Shown: piece by piece, positions 11,114-22,002 of the stretch
How the letters are laid out: every line of letters starts with the position of its first letter
Numbering within the stretch: the stretch's first letter is position 1
Source: Protopterus annectens
Taxonomy: Eukaryota > Chordata > Ceratodontiformes > Protopteridae
Assembly: GCF_019279795.1 (NCBI RefSeq)
Contig: NC_056729.1
Coordinates: 1,861,407,555 to 1,861,471,554 of the forward strand
Direction of reading: 5' to 3'
Length of the DNA: 64,000 bases
Notes under the pieces: model-generated
Seen by the model: only the letters and a program-made list of their open reading frames with translations
Told to the model about the DNA's origin: nothing
Databases searched by the model: none
Made by a program: the position numbers and the translations under genes

Positions 11114-12703
11114 AGGTTCATAGGTAGGTACTAGGCTATTGGCCTGGGGGCCTGTATAAGCCTAGCCAAAAAAGTTCCCCTGGCTTTTGCCACCCAAGAA
11201 AGTTATTCTCCCCGCGCCCCTTTCTAGCAGAGCCACAGAAGTGATCCCTGGGGTGAATTTCACATTTTCCATTCAATTGTCGAGATTTTTCTTAAAAAGA
11301 GCTAATGAGGAGCTTTGCTTGACATGAATGGGTAGTCTGTTCCAGAGCATGGGAAGTCTCTGGGACAGGAATCTATCCTTCCAGCATGTTCTGTTTATTG
11401 TGGTGGCAAGGTTTTGGTCCCTGGAGCGTGTGGCTCAGAGGGATTGGGGTTTCTTTAAGTGTAGTATGTCCAACAGATCTGGGTTTGACATGGCTTTGTA
11501 TGTTAGGCAGAGGTCACCTCTGAGTAGTTGATAAGTGACAGAGCAGAGCTGGAGTTTTTTGAGACGGTCTGCATATGGCAACTATTTGAGGCTGGTAATC
11601 CTCTTAGTGAGGTATTTCTGTGGCCTTTCTAGTTGTTGTAGATGTCTTGCGAGGTACATGCCAAACGGGCCGTTGTACTATATAATGGGTCTGATGAGAG
11701 ATGAGTAGAGAGGAACAATGACCTCTTTTTTTCTGGAGGTGAACCCCTTTGTGATGAGGTGTGCCACATAGAAGGATTTCCTGACTACTGTGGCGATGTG
11801 ATTATCAAAGGAGAGACTACTGTCCATCTGTGTCCCAAGGTCTCTCATCACACTTTTGGTGATTAGTAGGCTACCGCCTATGCGGTAGTTCATGGGTACA
11901 GTGTTTTTCCCAAAGGGGATGACAGTGCACTTCTTGCCGTTGAGTATGAGGCCATGACTTTGACACCAAGCATCAGTCTCAGTGAGGCCCCTTTGTAGAA
12001 TGTCCACATCATTAAGCGATTCTGTTATGGCACCTAGTTTGCAGTCATCTGTGAACTTCATTAGCCAAAGACCTTCTGTATTGGCCTGGATGTCTGAGAC
12101 GTAGATGCCAAACAGGAGAGGACCCAGGACTGAGCTCTGTGGTACTCCACTTGTCATTGGTCTGAAGTTGGATTTGCAGTCGGCTACTTTCACTGTGTGG
12201 GTTCTGTCAGTGAGCCAGTTGGCCACCCATCTTGTGACATAGGGATTTATGCCCAGTCTAGTTAATTTATCTATAATTCCGGAGTGGGGATGGTGACGAA
12301 AGCCTTGGCGAGCTCAAGATAGGCTGCGTTCACCACCTTACCCTTGTTCACAGCTCTGGTGACTGCTTCAAAGAAGTCAGTCAGGTTTAGGAGACATGAT
12401 CTACCTTTTACAAACTCAAATTGAGTGGGGTCCAGAGTTTGGAGGTTACTGTCCTTGTTTATAAGTTCCAAGATGATACGTTCCACGGCTTTGCAGACCA
12501 GGCTCATCAGGCTAATGGGGCGGTAGTTCCCGGGGTCCGTGGTAGCGTCCCCTTTGTGGAGTGGGATAACCGTCGATGTGCGCCATTCAGTATGCACATA
12601 GCCTGAAGTGAGGCTATGATTGAACATAGTACTTAGGTGGGATACCAGTTCGTTGTGTAGTTCATGCAGAACGCAGCCTGGGATGTTGTCAGGTCACATG
12701 GAT

Positions 12704-13059
12704 AAGCAAAATCCACAGAAACGAACCACCACTTAGAAATATAAAATGATTGCAAGCTTTATTCCAAAGATAAAACTGTGTTAAAAGGTTAGTGCTTTCG
12801 TTTAAATAAATGTTAAACTTCTTCAAACATCATTTTTAAATTTTTTTTTTTTTGATTGAGAGGACTAAAGGATTTGTATTTAAAATGGGAAAATTTTAAA
12901 ATGATGTCTGAAGAAGTTTAACATTTATTTAAATGAAAGCGCTAACCTTTTAACACAGTTTTATCTTTGGAATAAAGGTTGCGATCATTTTATATTTCTA
13001 AGTGGTGCTTCGTCTCTGTGGATTTAGCTGATACGTTGCCTTCCTTTTTTGTTTTTGCA
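12704..13059. mobile_element. Inverted pair of Penelope-like LTRs with hammerhead-like cores (copy 1)
   Basis: A 356-bp insertion in the CR1 flanked by the perfect 13-bp target duplication AGGTCACATGGAT (12691-12703, 13060-13072). About 130 bp at the left is the inverted complement of about 130 bp at the right, with a 65-bp T-rich spacer. Each arm has the core (C/T)TGAAGA, an AT-rich stem and GAAAGC, as in the LTRs of the Penelope elements further right. It appears to be a minimal retroposed Penelope remnant with no coding capacity. Confidence 0.8.
12908..12943 (+). ncRNA. Hammerhead-ribozyme-like core in a Penelope LTR
   Basis: CTGAAGA (12908-12914) and GAAA (12935-12938) bracket a 5-bp stem TTTAA/TTAAA. 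The opposite arm (minus strand, 12796-12826) has GTTTAA/TTAAAC with a full GC closing pair. Hammerhead motifs are known in Penelope-like LTRs. An extra A after CTGAAGA departs from the strict consensus, so catalytic activity is doubtful. Confidence 0.45.
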
Positions 13060-13362
13060 AGGTCACATGGATGCTGTGTTCTTGGCTTTGGAAAGTGTGG
13101 TCTTTACTTGTGCAGCCCTGATTTCAGGGGCTTTGCATTCTTCTGGTATAATGATGGGCCCTTTGGGGGGTGAGGGGGTGAAGTTTGTACTGAACCTATC
13201 TGCCAGGATATTGGCAATATCAGTTGGTTCTGTATATCTAGTGCCATTGTGCTGTAGCTCAAAGCAGATCTGAGTGTTGCCATTGAGATTCTTGACATAG
13301 CTGTAGAATGCTTTGCGGTTGTCTTTAGAATCAGTGGCGATTTTGTTTTTGTAACTAGCTTT

Positions 13363-14965
13363 TTTGGGGTTCAAAACCCAAAATTGGTTTTCCAAAAATT
13401 TTTAAACTCGAAGAGTATGTATCAACGGCGGGTTGTAACAAGATGGCTTAATGAGCATAGTATAATTCAAGTTTACATCTTTTAGTATATAATTCAAATT
13501 TAACAACCTTGTATATATTTTTTAATTCTAACGAAGTATTTATAATCCACTTTAATAGATGGGACAACATTTAAGCTCAGCTTTAACACATTTAAGTGAT
13601 CAGCATTTAAATTAAATGTAGACAAATTCAAGATGTTGTTTACAGACTCACTATTAATTAATTGTCCGTTGAAGAGTCCGACATTATTCTCTACTTTTTC
13701 TTTGCCGTTCTGGTTCTCTGGGCCTTCCCGTCCTTCTTGGAAGTTAAAAAAAAAAATTTTGGTTTGGCCCCTGACTCATTCGAAGTAAAAGGTTTGCTAG
13801 AATCTGTAACTCCAAATGCATTTGTTGTATCACCATGCATGATATTCACAACCGAAGTACTGGCAACGTCACTTCCTGGAATCACGTTGGTGATGCTGTT
13901 ACTTTCTATTGGTGGTTCAGTAATGGGCCTCTTAAATTGAGAGACGCCAGTGTTAGAATGTGGATGCTTGTTAATATTAATCTTCTTTTTATTTTTAAAA
14001 GTGCCACTAACAAACACGTAGGCAGTATCATTCTCATACGCTGTGGCATCCCTATTCAATTTGTGATTTATAATCAGTTCCTCATGTTTCCGCACTTCAT
14101 CAAACACTGAACGGTATTCACTACACTCCCCTATCTTACTGTGAAAGTCTCTCTGCTACTGTAGATCTACTTTAGTGACTTGTTCTTTTAGGCTGGCCAT
14201 GATTTTGAGATTGTTGTCCATCAATAATTTCAAGATATTTATGACAGCAGTGTTGAAAAATTCTTTTAAGGTAGTATAGAAAAGATCAGCAATTTATACA
14301 CCGTTCGGAAATTTGAAAAATCTTAACCTTTTCGGGACCATGCCCAATTCAATACAGTGTAAAAAGTACTTGTTTTCAAGATCCAAGCTCATATTTCTTA
14401 AGCAGTCTACATAATGTTTCACAATTTTTTTTATATGTCTGAAACTCAAAGGTGTTGTTAGGTCTTTCAGATACTGAAAAAGTATCCGGTCCAGTATTAA
14501 GGACAGACGCTACATCAGCATAGGTCCTAAAAAATTATTATGATGATTACCTTGTTCACCGTGAAAAACGTTGTACTCCACTACTGTCTCTGTATCATCC
14601 TCTGAACTGGAACACCCTTGAGGTTCTACTGCTTTATCCAAGAATAAAAGTTGCAAGTTTTTTTGCATGTCATTCATGGTTTTCACCAACTGTGACATTA
14701 TTCCATTTTCACTGCTTCCAGGTATAGAATGCACACTCAAATCAACAAGTGAGTCTCCTCTGCTCTCAGCCATACCACACAGAACACCAGACTCAAAAAC
14801 AATAAAAAATCTGTACGTCCAGTAAAAAAAAAAACTAGAAAAACAAAACTGGAACTAGGCTGAAGAACACGGGCTGAATTAGTGTACACAACACTTTATT
14901 CCAAGCTTTCGTTCAAGACTTCATCAGAATACAGATAACAGCCAAGTTTAAATACTAAATTCAAC
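13363..14965 (-). mobile_element. Penelope-like element, N-terminal part only
   Basis: On the minus strand it begins with an LTR segment carrying CTGATGA (14921-14927), GAAA (14907-14910) and GGAATAAAG. It then encodes an N-terminal region starting MAESRGDSLVDLSVHSIPG (14773 downwards), a basic stretch rich in Lys/Asn (13691-14107), and LINSESVNNILNLSTFNLN plus LNVVPSIKVDYKYF (about 13450-13680), which resembles the conserved block preceding Penelope RT. RT and endonuclease are absent and the right-hand part of the gene stops near 13363. The family differs from the pair at 44745-53318. Confidence 0.65.
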
Positions 14966-15139
14966 CAATGAAAAGAACACCATCAATTAAAAGCATATAA
15001 AAATATAAAACCCCAGAAAGAAGCCACGTGGTCGAACAATAATAAGCTTTACAATAAAAGGAAGAGAATGCTGACCAAAAGTAAGAAGAGCATTTCCCTG
15101 AATAAAATCTACCAAAAACAAGTCTGAGGCTGAAATAAG

Positions 15140-16069
15140 CCGACACAAGCATCCTCCAAAAGGGCCTCATAGAAACAGACAACTGATGCCAGAGCCATGG
15201 CCTCAAGCTAAATGCCAAAAAGTGTATAGTCATCCCCTTTGGCAAAAACAGTGCCCACAAATTACCACATAGGTGGTAATCCATTAAGTACAGAAGAAGT
15301 AATTAGGGATCTGGGGACCCAAGTTGATAGCAATCTCTCATTTGATAACCACGTGGTCAAAGTGGTTAGAAAAACATTTTATATAGCCCACCTAATCATG
15401 AAGGGATTCACATCTAGATCAGGGGAGGTCATCGTGCCTCTTTACTCATCCCTCATCAGGCCCATAATTGAGTACAATGCCCCTTTTGGGATGTACCTTA
15501 CCAGACATCTGCAGCAACTGGAAAGACCCCAAAAGTACCTCACCAAGAGGATCAAAGGGCTCAAACAGATGCCATATGCTGCCCGGTTAAAGAAACTCCA
15601 GCTCTACTCAGTGGCATACCGCCTGTTCAAAGGCGATCTGTGCCTGACGTATAAAGCCATGTCCAACCCGGAATTAATGGACATGCTGCACCTAAGAAAA
15701 TCCAAATCCCATCGAGCTACGCACTCGAGAGACTTGAACCTCAGCACTGAAATAAATATGACATGCTGGAGGGACAGATTCATAACCCAGAGGCTCCCTT
15801 CACTCTGGAATAAAATCCCAGTCCAGGTTAGGCAGAGTCCCTCATTGACTCTCTTCAAGAGGAATCTTGATGAGTGGATGGGAGATCGTAGGTTTACCCC
15901 GGGTATCACTTCTGTGTCACTGTTAGACAGAGGCACAGTATACTAACCTCGAAAAAGGGCATAGCAAAATAAATTTAAAATGGGTGGCGAAAGCCAAACA
16001 CATTCTGGCTAGGCTTATAAATGCCCTAGGGCAGATAGCCTAGTATGAACCTATGAACCTAAATAGCTA
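15140..16069 (+). mobile_element. Younger CR1-type LINE, 3' fragment with long open RT C-terminus
   Basis: An open frame at 15239-15946 (235 codons) encodes the CR1 thumb and C-terminus: VIRDLGTQVDSNLSFDNHV, LIRPIIEYNAPFGMYL, KFMSNPEL-like repeats and LFKRNLDEWMGDRRF. The 3' UTR follows and ends in TATGAACC repeated twice (16051-16067), the short tandem end expected of CR1/L2 elements. It is 5'-truncated near 15140 and lies inside an older CR1. Possible short target duplication AAATA on both sides. Confidence 0.85.
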
Positions 16070-16407
16070 CGCAAGCCAGAGACCATCACAAGGCATTTTA
16101 GTTATGTTCATAATCTCAAAAGCACAATGCAGCAGTGCGCTGAGCTGATTGTGAACAATGTTACCTATACTGATGCTGAAGGTAGATCAAATCTCTTAGC
16201 TGATAAATTCAGCTTTAACTTTATCCCTATATGACCCTCAAGATTTACCTGCAACTGGCTCACTTCTAGCTATTACACAAGGCCAAGGCCTAAAAGAATT
16301 TTCAAAAGCTAAAAGTACTGCATCAGTGGAGACTGGGCAGTATTGCTGAGATGCATCTTAAGTAGCGTGAAGCACAATTTAGCCACCCTCACCTAACAAC
16401 ACTGTTC

Positions 16408-16673
16408 GGTTTACCTTTATATCATCAATCCCGATATGGGCGACACGACTTCCGTGAATGCCGAAATGCGAATGTCTCCAACGTCGAATTCCGAATAAAC
16501 GAACGACAAAACCTCGCCCCTTTTTGACCCATGGTAGCAATAGCGTGGAGGTGTGGCGCAGCCGGAAATGTCGAATGTTTTTTGATATTTAACATTTTTT
16601 GATGTTTTGGTTCGCGTAAACTGCAATGATTAAGTGGCCGGTCGACAAAGTATGATCGATATAAAGGTAAACC
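16408..16673. mobile_element. 266-bp MITE with 16-bp perfect terminal inverted repeats
   Basis: Termini are GGTTTACCTTTATATC and its exact complement, flanked by the perfect 8-bp duplication CACTGTTC (16400-16407 and 16674-16681). The interior is GC/CpG-richer than the surroundings and non-coding. It sits inside the CR1 RT N-terminal region. An 8-bp duplication is shared by hAT and Merlin-like transposons; the GG start argues against typical hAT ends. The family is unidentified. Confidence 0.85.
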
Positions 16674-16836
16674 CACTGTTCATCCTCCCTTCATACAGGT
16701 TTTGTATCAAGCAAATGGAGAACAGATAGTCATTCCCCTGCATAAGAAGGACCTTTCACAGACCCAGGCAGTTACCCTCCCAGAAGTCTAACCAGCCTCA
16801 TATGCACAGCTATGGAAAGATTTATTATGGAACTAA

Positions 16837-17168
16837 CTTATTTTATTTAGCATTTGCTGACTGGGAAAGTCCAACGAGGACAGAGCCTATTTTCAGTTGA
16901 GGCCCAGGGCGAAACACTCCAGGCACATGTCTTTGGAATGTAGGAGGAAACTGGAGTACCCAGAAGAGACCAATGCGAACACAGGGCAGACATGCAGACT
17001 CCACACGGAAGCCACCCTAGCTGAGAATCAAACCGGAGAACCTTTTGCTGTGAGGCGACAACATTAACTGCTGCATCACTGTGCTGCCCAAAAAAATCTC
17101 CTTGTCGGGGAATCGAAGCCCGGTCTCCCATATGACGGGGGGGGTACTCACCACTATACTAACGAGGA
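16837..17168 (-). mobile_element. V-SINE/DANA-like SINE with tRNA-Asp-like head
   Basis: Reading the minus strand there are three modules. A degenerate tRNA-Asp occupies 17168-17098, with A box TAGTATAGTGG and a B box with one mismatch. The central vertebrate SINE block GGCAGCACAGTGATGCAGCA, TCGCCTCACAGCAAAAGG, GTCTGCATGTCTGCCC and TTTCCTCCTACATTCCAAAG follows. The 3' tail GGGCCTCAACTGAAAA...CCCAGTCAGCAAATGC ends in AAATAAAATAA. That tail resembles the 3' ends of the L2 LINEs here, as expected for a SINE using L2 machinery. It interrupts the CR1 between the codons for MEL and NKD. Confidence 0.8.
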
Positions 17169-17253
17169 AGACGGTCAGTCAATAAGGACAGAGGGAACCT
17201 TCAAACACTAGACTCATCTCAGTTGTGATTTGAGAAAGGCAGGCTTACGCAAC

Positions 17254-17997
17254 GGGTCTATATTAGAACATCGAAGTTTTAAAGCTTCGAATGTTCTAAT
17301 ATCGACCCCTATTCAGCGAAAGCTGAAAACATCGAACATACAGAACAGCAAATTTTTTCCTTGGGAAAAAAATTTGCTGTTCTTAAACACACACACACAA
17401 CACAAGCACACCAAACAAACAGCAATCCACACACATACACCTAAAATCTTACACCTAACCCTACACTAAACTATACATACACCACAAACTATCCACTTAC
17501 CTTAATCCAAACCCTAACCCTAAGGTCCATCACTATCGCACACTTACCTCACCCGTGCCCTAAGCATAACTCACCTACCCCACCCTAACCCTCACGTCCA
17601 CACAATCGCACACTTACCTGACCCACGCCCTAACCCTAACTCACCTAACCCACCCTAACCCTCACGTCCACACAATCGCACACATACCTAACCTGTGCCC
17701 TAACCCTAACTCACCTAACTCGCCCTAACCCTCACGTCCACACAATCACACACATACCTAACCCACACCCTAACCCTAACTAACCTAACTCATGCTCAAT
17801 CGCACACTTACCTGAACCCGACCCGTAACTTTCCATCACAGAGCTGAAAATACCGAAGCAACAGAAACAGACAACCAAATTCTTTCCCTAGGAAAAAAAT
17901 TGGTTTTCTGTAGCTCTGATATTTTCAGCGTTCGCTGAATATTGGTCGATATTAGAACATTCGAAGTTATGAAACTTTGATGTTCTAATATAGACCC
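17254..17997. mobile_element. Non-autonomous foldback DNA transposon with telomere-like core (copy 2)
   Basis: Twin of 113-853. Here the left end reads GGGTCTATATTAGAACATCG, closer to the right end than in copy 1. Target duplications are TTACGCAAC (17245-17253) and TTACTCAAC (17998-18006). The core 70-bp telomere-like repeat spans about 17430-17810. Confidence 0.82.
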
Positions 17998-19218
17998 TTA
18001 CTCAACCTGGTGAAGTTTTTTGAAGGTAAAACAACACATGCTGCATACCTTAACCTGGCCAAGGCTGTTGACACCACACCCCAGTCAGACATAGTAGAAA
18101 AGCTAAATAAACTGGGAGTAAATCCCTGTGTCACCCACTGGATTAACAACTGGTTCACAGATAGTATGCAGGAAATCCAAAATAAGGGTTGTTTCCTCAT
18201 CAAAGAAACCAGTCACCATGGAATACTCCAGGATTCTGTGCTGGGACCTCTCCTGTTTGGCACATTCCTCTCTGAAGTAAAAGCCACTATCAAAGGGCTA
18301 TGGATGACTTAGGTTTGCAGAAGACTACAAGCTAGGAACAGGCACTGAATCCTCAAATGACATCTTGCATGAAGGTTTGTCTCAAGCAAAATCTGGTGCC
18401 AGAATCGTGGACTGAAGCTAAATGCTAAAAAAAAAAAAATGCATTTTCTTATCTTTTGGGACATCATCTACCTCAGGAGACTACCACATTGACAGTACGC
18501 ACCTAAGAGTTGACTCCAGTTGTTTGGGATTTGGGAAGTTAAGTGAAGAATGACCTATCTTTCGACCAACATGTGTACATTATCATAAGGAAGTCATTTT
18601 ATATTGCACAACTTATAAACAAGGGTATTGTGTCTAGATCCTGGGATGTCAATGTCCCCTTGTCTCAGGTGAATCATTGAGTGCTGTATCCCCTTCATCA
18701 TGCATCTATCCGGACACATGCAACAACTGGAACACCCACAAAGGTACCTTACTTAAAGGATACAAATCCTAAATAATATGTCCTACGTAGACCAACTCAA
18801 AGCCCTATCACTGTACTCTGTATCCTTTAGAGTGCTAAGAAGTGAATTGTCTGGCATACAAAGTATCCTCTGATGCAATACTGATAGATTTACTGCACAT
18901 CAGCAAGTTATATGTCATCAGAAATACTGTCTGTTCTGCAGCATCAACAAAAAGGTTTGGACGGACAAGTACATTTTGCACAGGATGCCACTGCTGTGCA
19001 AATTTGTAAAACAAAGCTCATCCCTGTCTATATTCAAGCATAACCTGGATCTGTGGATGGGAAACAGGTGGGAAAAAGAAAATTTACCACAGGACTGTCC
19101 CCTGTACTGTTACTGGACAGAGACAGTTCCATGCATGGATCCCCTCAAATTATGTATGGTATGATCCCAGTTATTCTTGCTAGGGGTAATATATAAATAT
19201 CAGTCATGGAATAGGCAA

Positions 19219-20052
19219 GGCCAGCTTAATAGAAGCCTGCTATAACAGAATTGCCCGATTTTCTGCAAATTGCTCGTATAGAACTCATCACTGTACTGCT
19301 TTGAGACAGCTCCACTGGCTTGAACTGCCGAACCTCCTAACCTACAATCAGCTCTGCCTCTGTCATTCTATCTATTACGTCTCCAAAAAGTGTCCTGCCC
19401 TCAAAAACCTAGTACAACATCACTCAGCCAAAAGGCCTCTTAGATCATCAAGCAAACTACTACTAGAAGTCACCAACAGCTACAATAGCTTTAGAGATGC
19501 GCTATATAGTAGTTCAGTGGTTAAAAATGGAACTGTGTCCCCACTAGCATTCAAAACACATCGTCCAAAGCCTCCTTTAAAGACCTCATCAGGCAACATC
19601 TCAAGCAAAGTTGGCAGTGCCATGACTGCTCCCCGTGCTAGTGAAAGTGGATAAGGTATACATACTAGAGTACTTGATAATAGTTTTCTTTCTTACTCAC
19701 AAACACTGGCTAATCTACAATGTATGTACTGTACCCGTGTACTATGTATGTATTCTACCTATGTTCCAAATTTCAGCTGTACACCACAAATCTATTAATT
19801 ACCTTTATTTTTAAAATGAATATGTTTTTGTTTGTTCTCTCCACTGTAACTGTTTATGTGCCGCATACCACTGTAAAAACATGTCTCTTGTAATTTGTGT
19901 GTATACTGATCATGTCTAAATAACTAAATGTGTCTGTAATTTTTCTTTGTGGAGCTTTTCTCCCCAGGCCTCTGCTGAAAAAGGGCCTTTTCAGCTCAGT
20001 CAGACACCCCCGGTTAACAAATGTAAAATAAAATAAAATAAAATACAAAATG
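19219..20052 (+). mobile_element. 5'-truncated L2-type LINE in the CR1 3' UTR (copy 2)
   Basis: Twin of 2084-2915, encoding LHWLELPNLLTYNQLCLCHS, with the same tail and target duplications (GAATAGGCAA at 19209-19218, GAATAGGTTAA at 20053). It shows the insertion preceded the segmental duplication. Confidence 0.85.
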
Positions 20053-20145
20053 GAATAGGTTAATTCAAGCACCAAAAGGGAAATTGGCTAGGCTTAAAAT
20101 GTCCCACAAGGGCTGCTAGCCTAATACTTGCCTGTGAGCCTATAA

Positions 20146-22002
20146 TACAGCAGGTAGTTCATAGTTTTTGATATGCTGATGTGTGTACTGTAAATGTGAC
20201 ATGCCTTGTCAATAGTTAGCGCATGGCCCCAAGTAACAGTATACCTAACCCTAAAGCTATGAGCTAATATCAGTTGCATTGTTTTGCGTGAGAAATTTTT
20301 GTATTATGTTTTAAATTGTATTCTTTTTAAATTTCTAATTGTTCTGTACTTCCTACGTATTAAGAGAAAATTTATAAAAATTAAAAAGAGAAATGTACTG
20401 ACTCTCCATTTTAGTAGCAATTTTAGAAGAAATTTTACCAATCTTTTAAAACTGTCCGACATATTTTTTTTTTAGTTTCTTATAAGAAAGTAAATCTGAA
20501 TATTAAGTGGTCATAAAGTAGCACAAAATAATGTAACTTTTGACACTGGCAATAAGACCTTTAATGTTGAAAGGCAAAATGTATAATTGCTCATAGTCCC
20601 CCTTGAAATGGACCTGGGCCAGTGTGGTGACAGAGTAATTTGAGCATTGTTACAATTCCCTTCAAAACATCATTCCTAAATAAAAAGCTTTTGGGTAACT
20701 AACATGCTGCAGTCCGAACCCCTTCAAAAAGGAAAAAAATGCATTTGTTGGTAGGAGTAAGTTATTAAAATATATGCACAATCAAGTCTTTCCTGGTAAT
20801 GCAGACATTATGCTTCATTACCTTAAACTTAGCAACATGTTTTATCTTCAGATCCTTGTAGCTTGGTGAATGTCACATGTATGCTGTGAAATCGGACTAA
20901 ACACAGTAATATATCTAACTTCTTTGGCATGGAGGGATACTGGTTACACTACAGGTGACCCGCCATTTAGTTAGTGTCTGAGGTGCCTGTTGGAGCTAGG
21001 GTGGGAGAGGCAGAACCTGTTCACCTGTTCTTGGGGGAGGAGTTGGGAGTGCATGCAGAAACGCAGTCTGCATTGAAGAACTACTGGCATAAATTGGGAT
21101 CATGCAGAGGTGCAGTCTTATAGAAAGGGGAGGATCTTTGGTTGTATCATACATAGACACATGGATAATGCATGCAGCAACCCCATTTTATGCTTCTCCT
21201 ATGGCATTGTGGGCACATCCAGGTTCTTGGGGCAAATAGTAAACTCTGTTCCCTACCACATAGATGACTGATCTTGCTATGGAATCATAATGTCACATTG
21301 GAGAATAAATGGTCAGTAAAGCTTTCACCACAGGGAATGAATGGGCTCAATGGGGGAATTAGAAGGGTCAGCCCGGTCAAAACTGGCAGACAGATGAGGC
21401 ACAAAGTATATATTTTTAACATAAATTTCAGAATTCTGCTGTACTCACTGTATTTCAACATAAGAGTCTATCGATTAGTGTATTTAATTATGTAGGAGAG
21501 CTTTCACGAATTCTCGCTGTTTCCTAGTGTGTAAGTATTGTCAGCCAGAGATATTTCAAGTTTAAGGTCAAAGGGCATTTTACTGTATTAGTACTGTTAC
21601 CATAATAACCTGACACTTGAATTAATGTGTCTTAAAGAAGCAAGTTCTCCACTGTGTGATGTTATGAGTGTGAGAGTTTAGCATTTCACAGTTTTCTATA
21701 TAATCCCAGATGCATCTGGATCATATGTGAGAAACAAACAGTGGAACTATTGACAATATAGGGTTAAAAGGAGACATACTTCTCATTTCTACCTTGGCTG
21801 ATTCTGTGTCAGAGTACAGTGGTAAAATATTTAACTGCACTTCCAACCTTCCTTTTTAGTCAGTTGTCTTCAAGTTGAAAAACATCAGTTTGGTAGTGTA
21901 GTGTAGGGACTTTCTAAGTGAGAATAGACTAGTTTACTAACTTGTTCAGTGATTCAGGTAACTTTGGTCTTTTTTTGTCACCGTGCTAACATCTTTTTAA
22001 AT
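20146..22002. other. Unassigned sequence containing the DIRS empty site
   Basis: Counterpart of 3011-4512 plus 10755-11113. At 21640-21650 the sequence reads AAGCAAGTTCTCC with nothing inserted, exactly where copy 1 carries the DIRS element. No gene, RNA or repeat family was recognised. Confidence 0.7.

Larger units (their letters stand above)
1..13362. repeat. Tandem segmental duplication, copy 1 (left end outside window)
   Basis: Bases 1-4512 match 17142-21645 and bases 10755-13362 match 21646-24252 in the same order and orientation, with only a few percent substitutions by eye, many at CpG positions. The one large difference is a DIRS retrotransposon at 4513-10754, present only here. Homology stops abruptly at about 13362, just after the shared bases GTAACTAGCTT. 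I infer that the missing left part of this copy lies upstream of the window and corresponds to 13363-17141. Confidence 0.93.
11114..13362 (-). mobile_element. CR1-type LINE on the minus strand (copy 1, cut at the duplication junction)
   Basis: The CR1 3' end, complement of TATGAACCT and the conserved GGCTAGGCTTA..., is at 11114-11170. Moving rightward on the minus strand come the RT C-terminus, thumb and palm (SSVLGPLLFGIY, KFTDDCKLGAI at 11678-12226), then the fingers (WRTSTVIPLHKGDATTDPGN at 12271-12627) and the linker YKNKIATDSKDNRKAFYSYV (13063-13395). The active-site block reads FTDD rather than the usual FADD. A 356-bp insert sits at 12704-13059. The element is cut at 13362 by the duplication junction; its fuller twin runs to 25420. 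Confidence 0.88.
14990..16836 (+). mobile_element. CR1-type LINE, 5' part of the copy-2 element, itself invaded by another CR1
   Basis: The linker NNKLYNKRKRMLTKSKKS (about 15040-15095) matches INKLYNRRKKLLQKR of the CR1 at 24300-24400. The element resumes after a CR1 insertion at about 16070 with IATQARDHHKAF and LIVNNVTYTDAEGRSNLLAD, and then after a MITE with SLTSLICTAMERFIMEL (16790-16835). It continues beyond the SINE at 17169. Numerous stops and frameshifts make it a dead copy. Confidence 0.75.
17169..20145 (+). mobile_element. CR1-type LINE, continuation in duplication copy 2
   Basis: Twin of the element at 28-3010, with the same breaks and the same two insertions (foldback element 17254-17997, L2 19219-20052). 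The coding remnants AAYLNLAKAVDTTPQSD (about 18045-18095) and FKHNLDLWMGN (about 19035-19065) are conserved. The CR1 3' UTR end resumes at about 20065-20145. Confidence 0.85.

Noticed and set aside
12421-12606. Plus-strand open frame opposite the CR1 RT (also 23310-23495)
   Set aside because: It is antisense shadow of the CR1 reverse transcriptase and carries no motif.
17098-17168. Functional tRNA-Asp gene on the minus strand
   Set aside because: The anticodon stem has mismatches, U33 is changed to C, one base is missing before the anticodon arm and the B box is altered. The sequence is joined to a SINE body.
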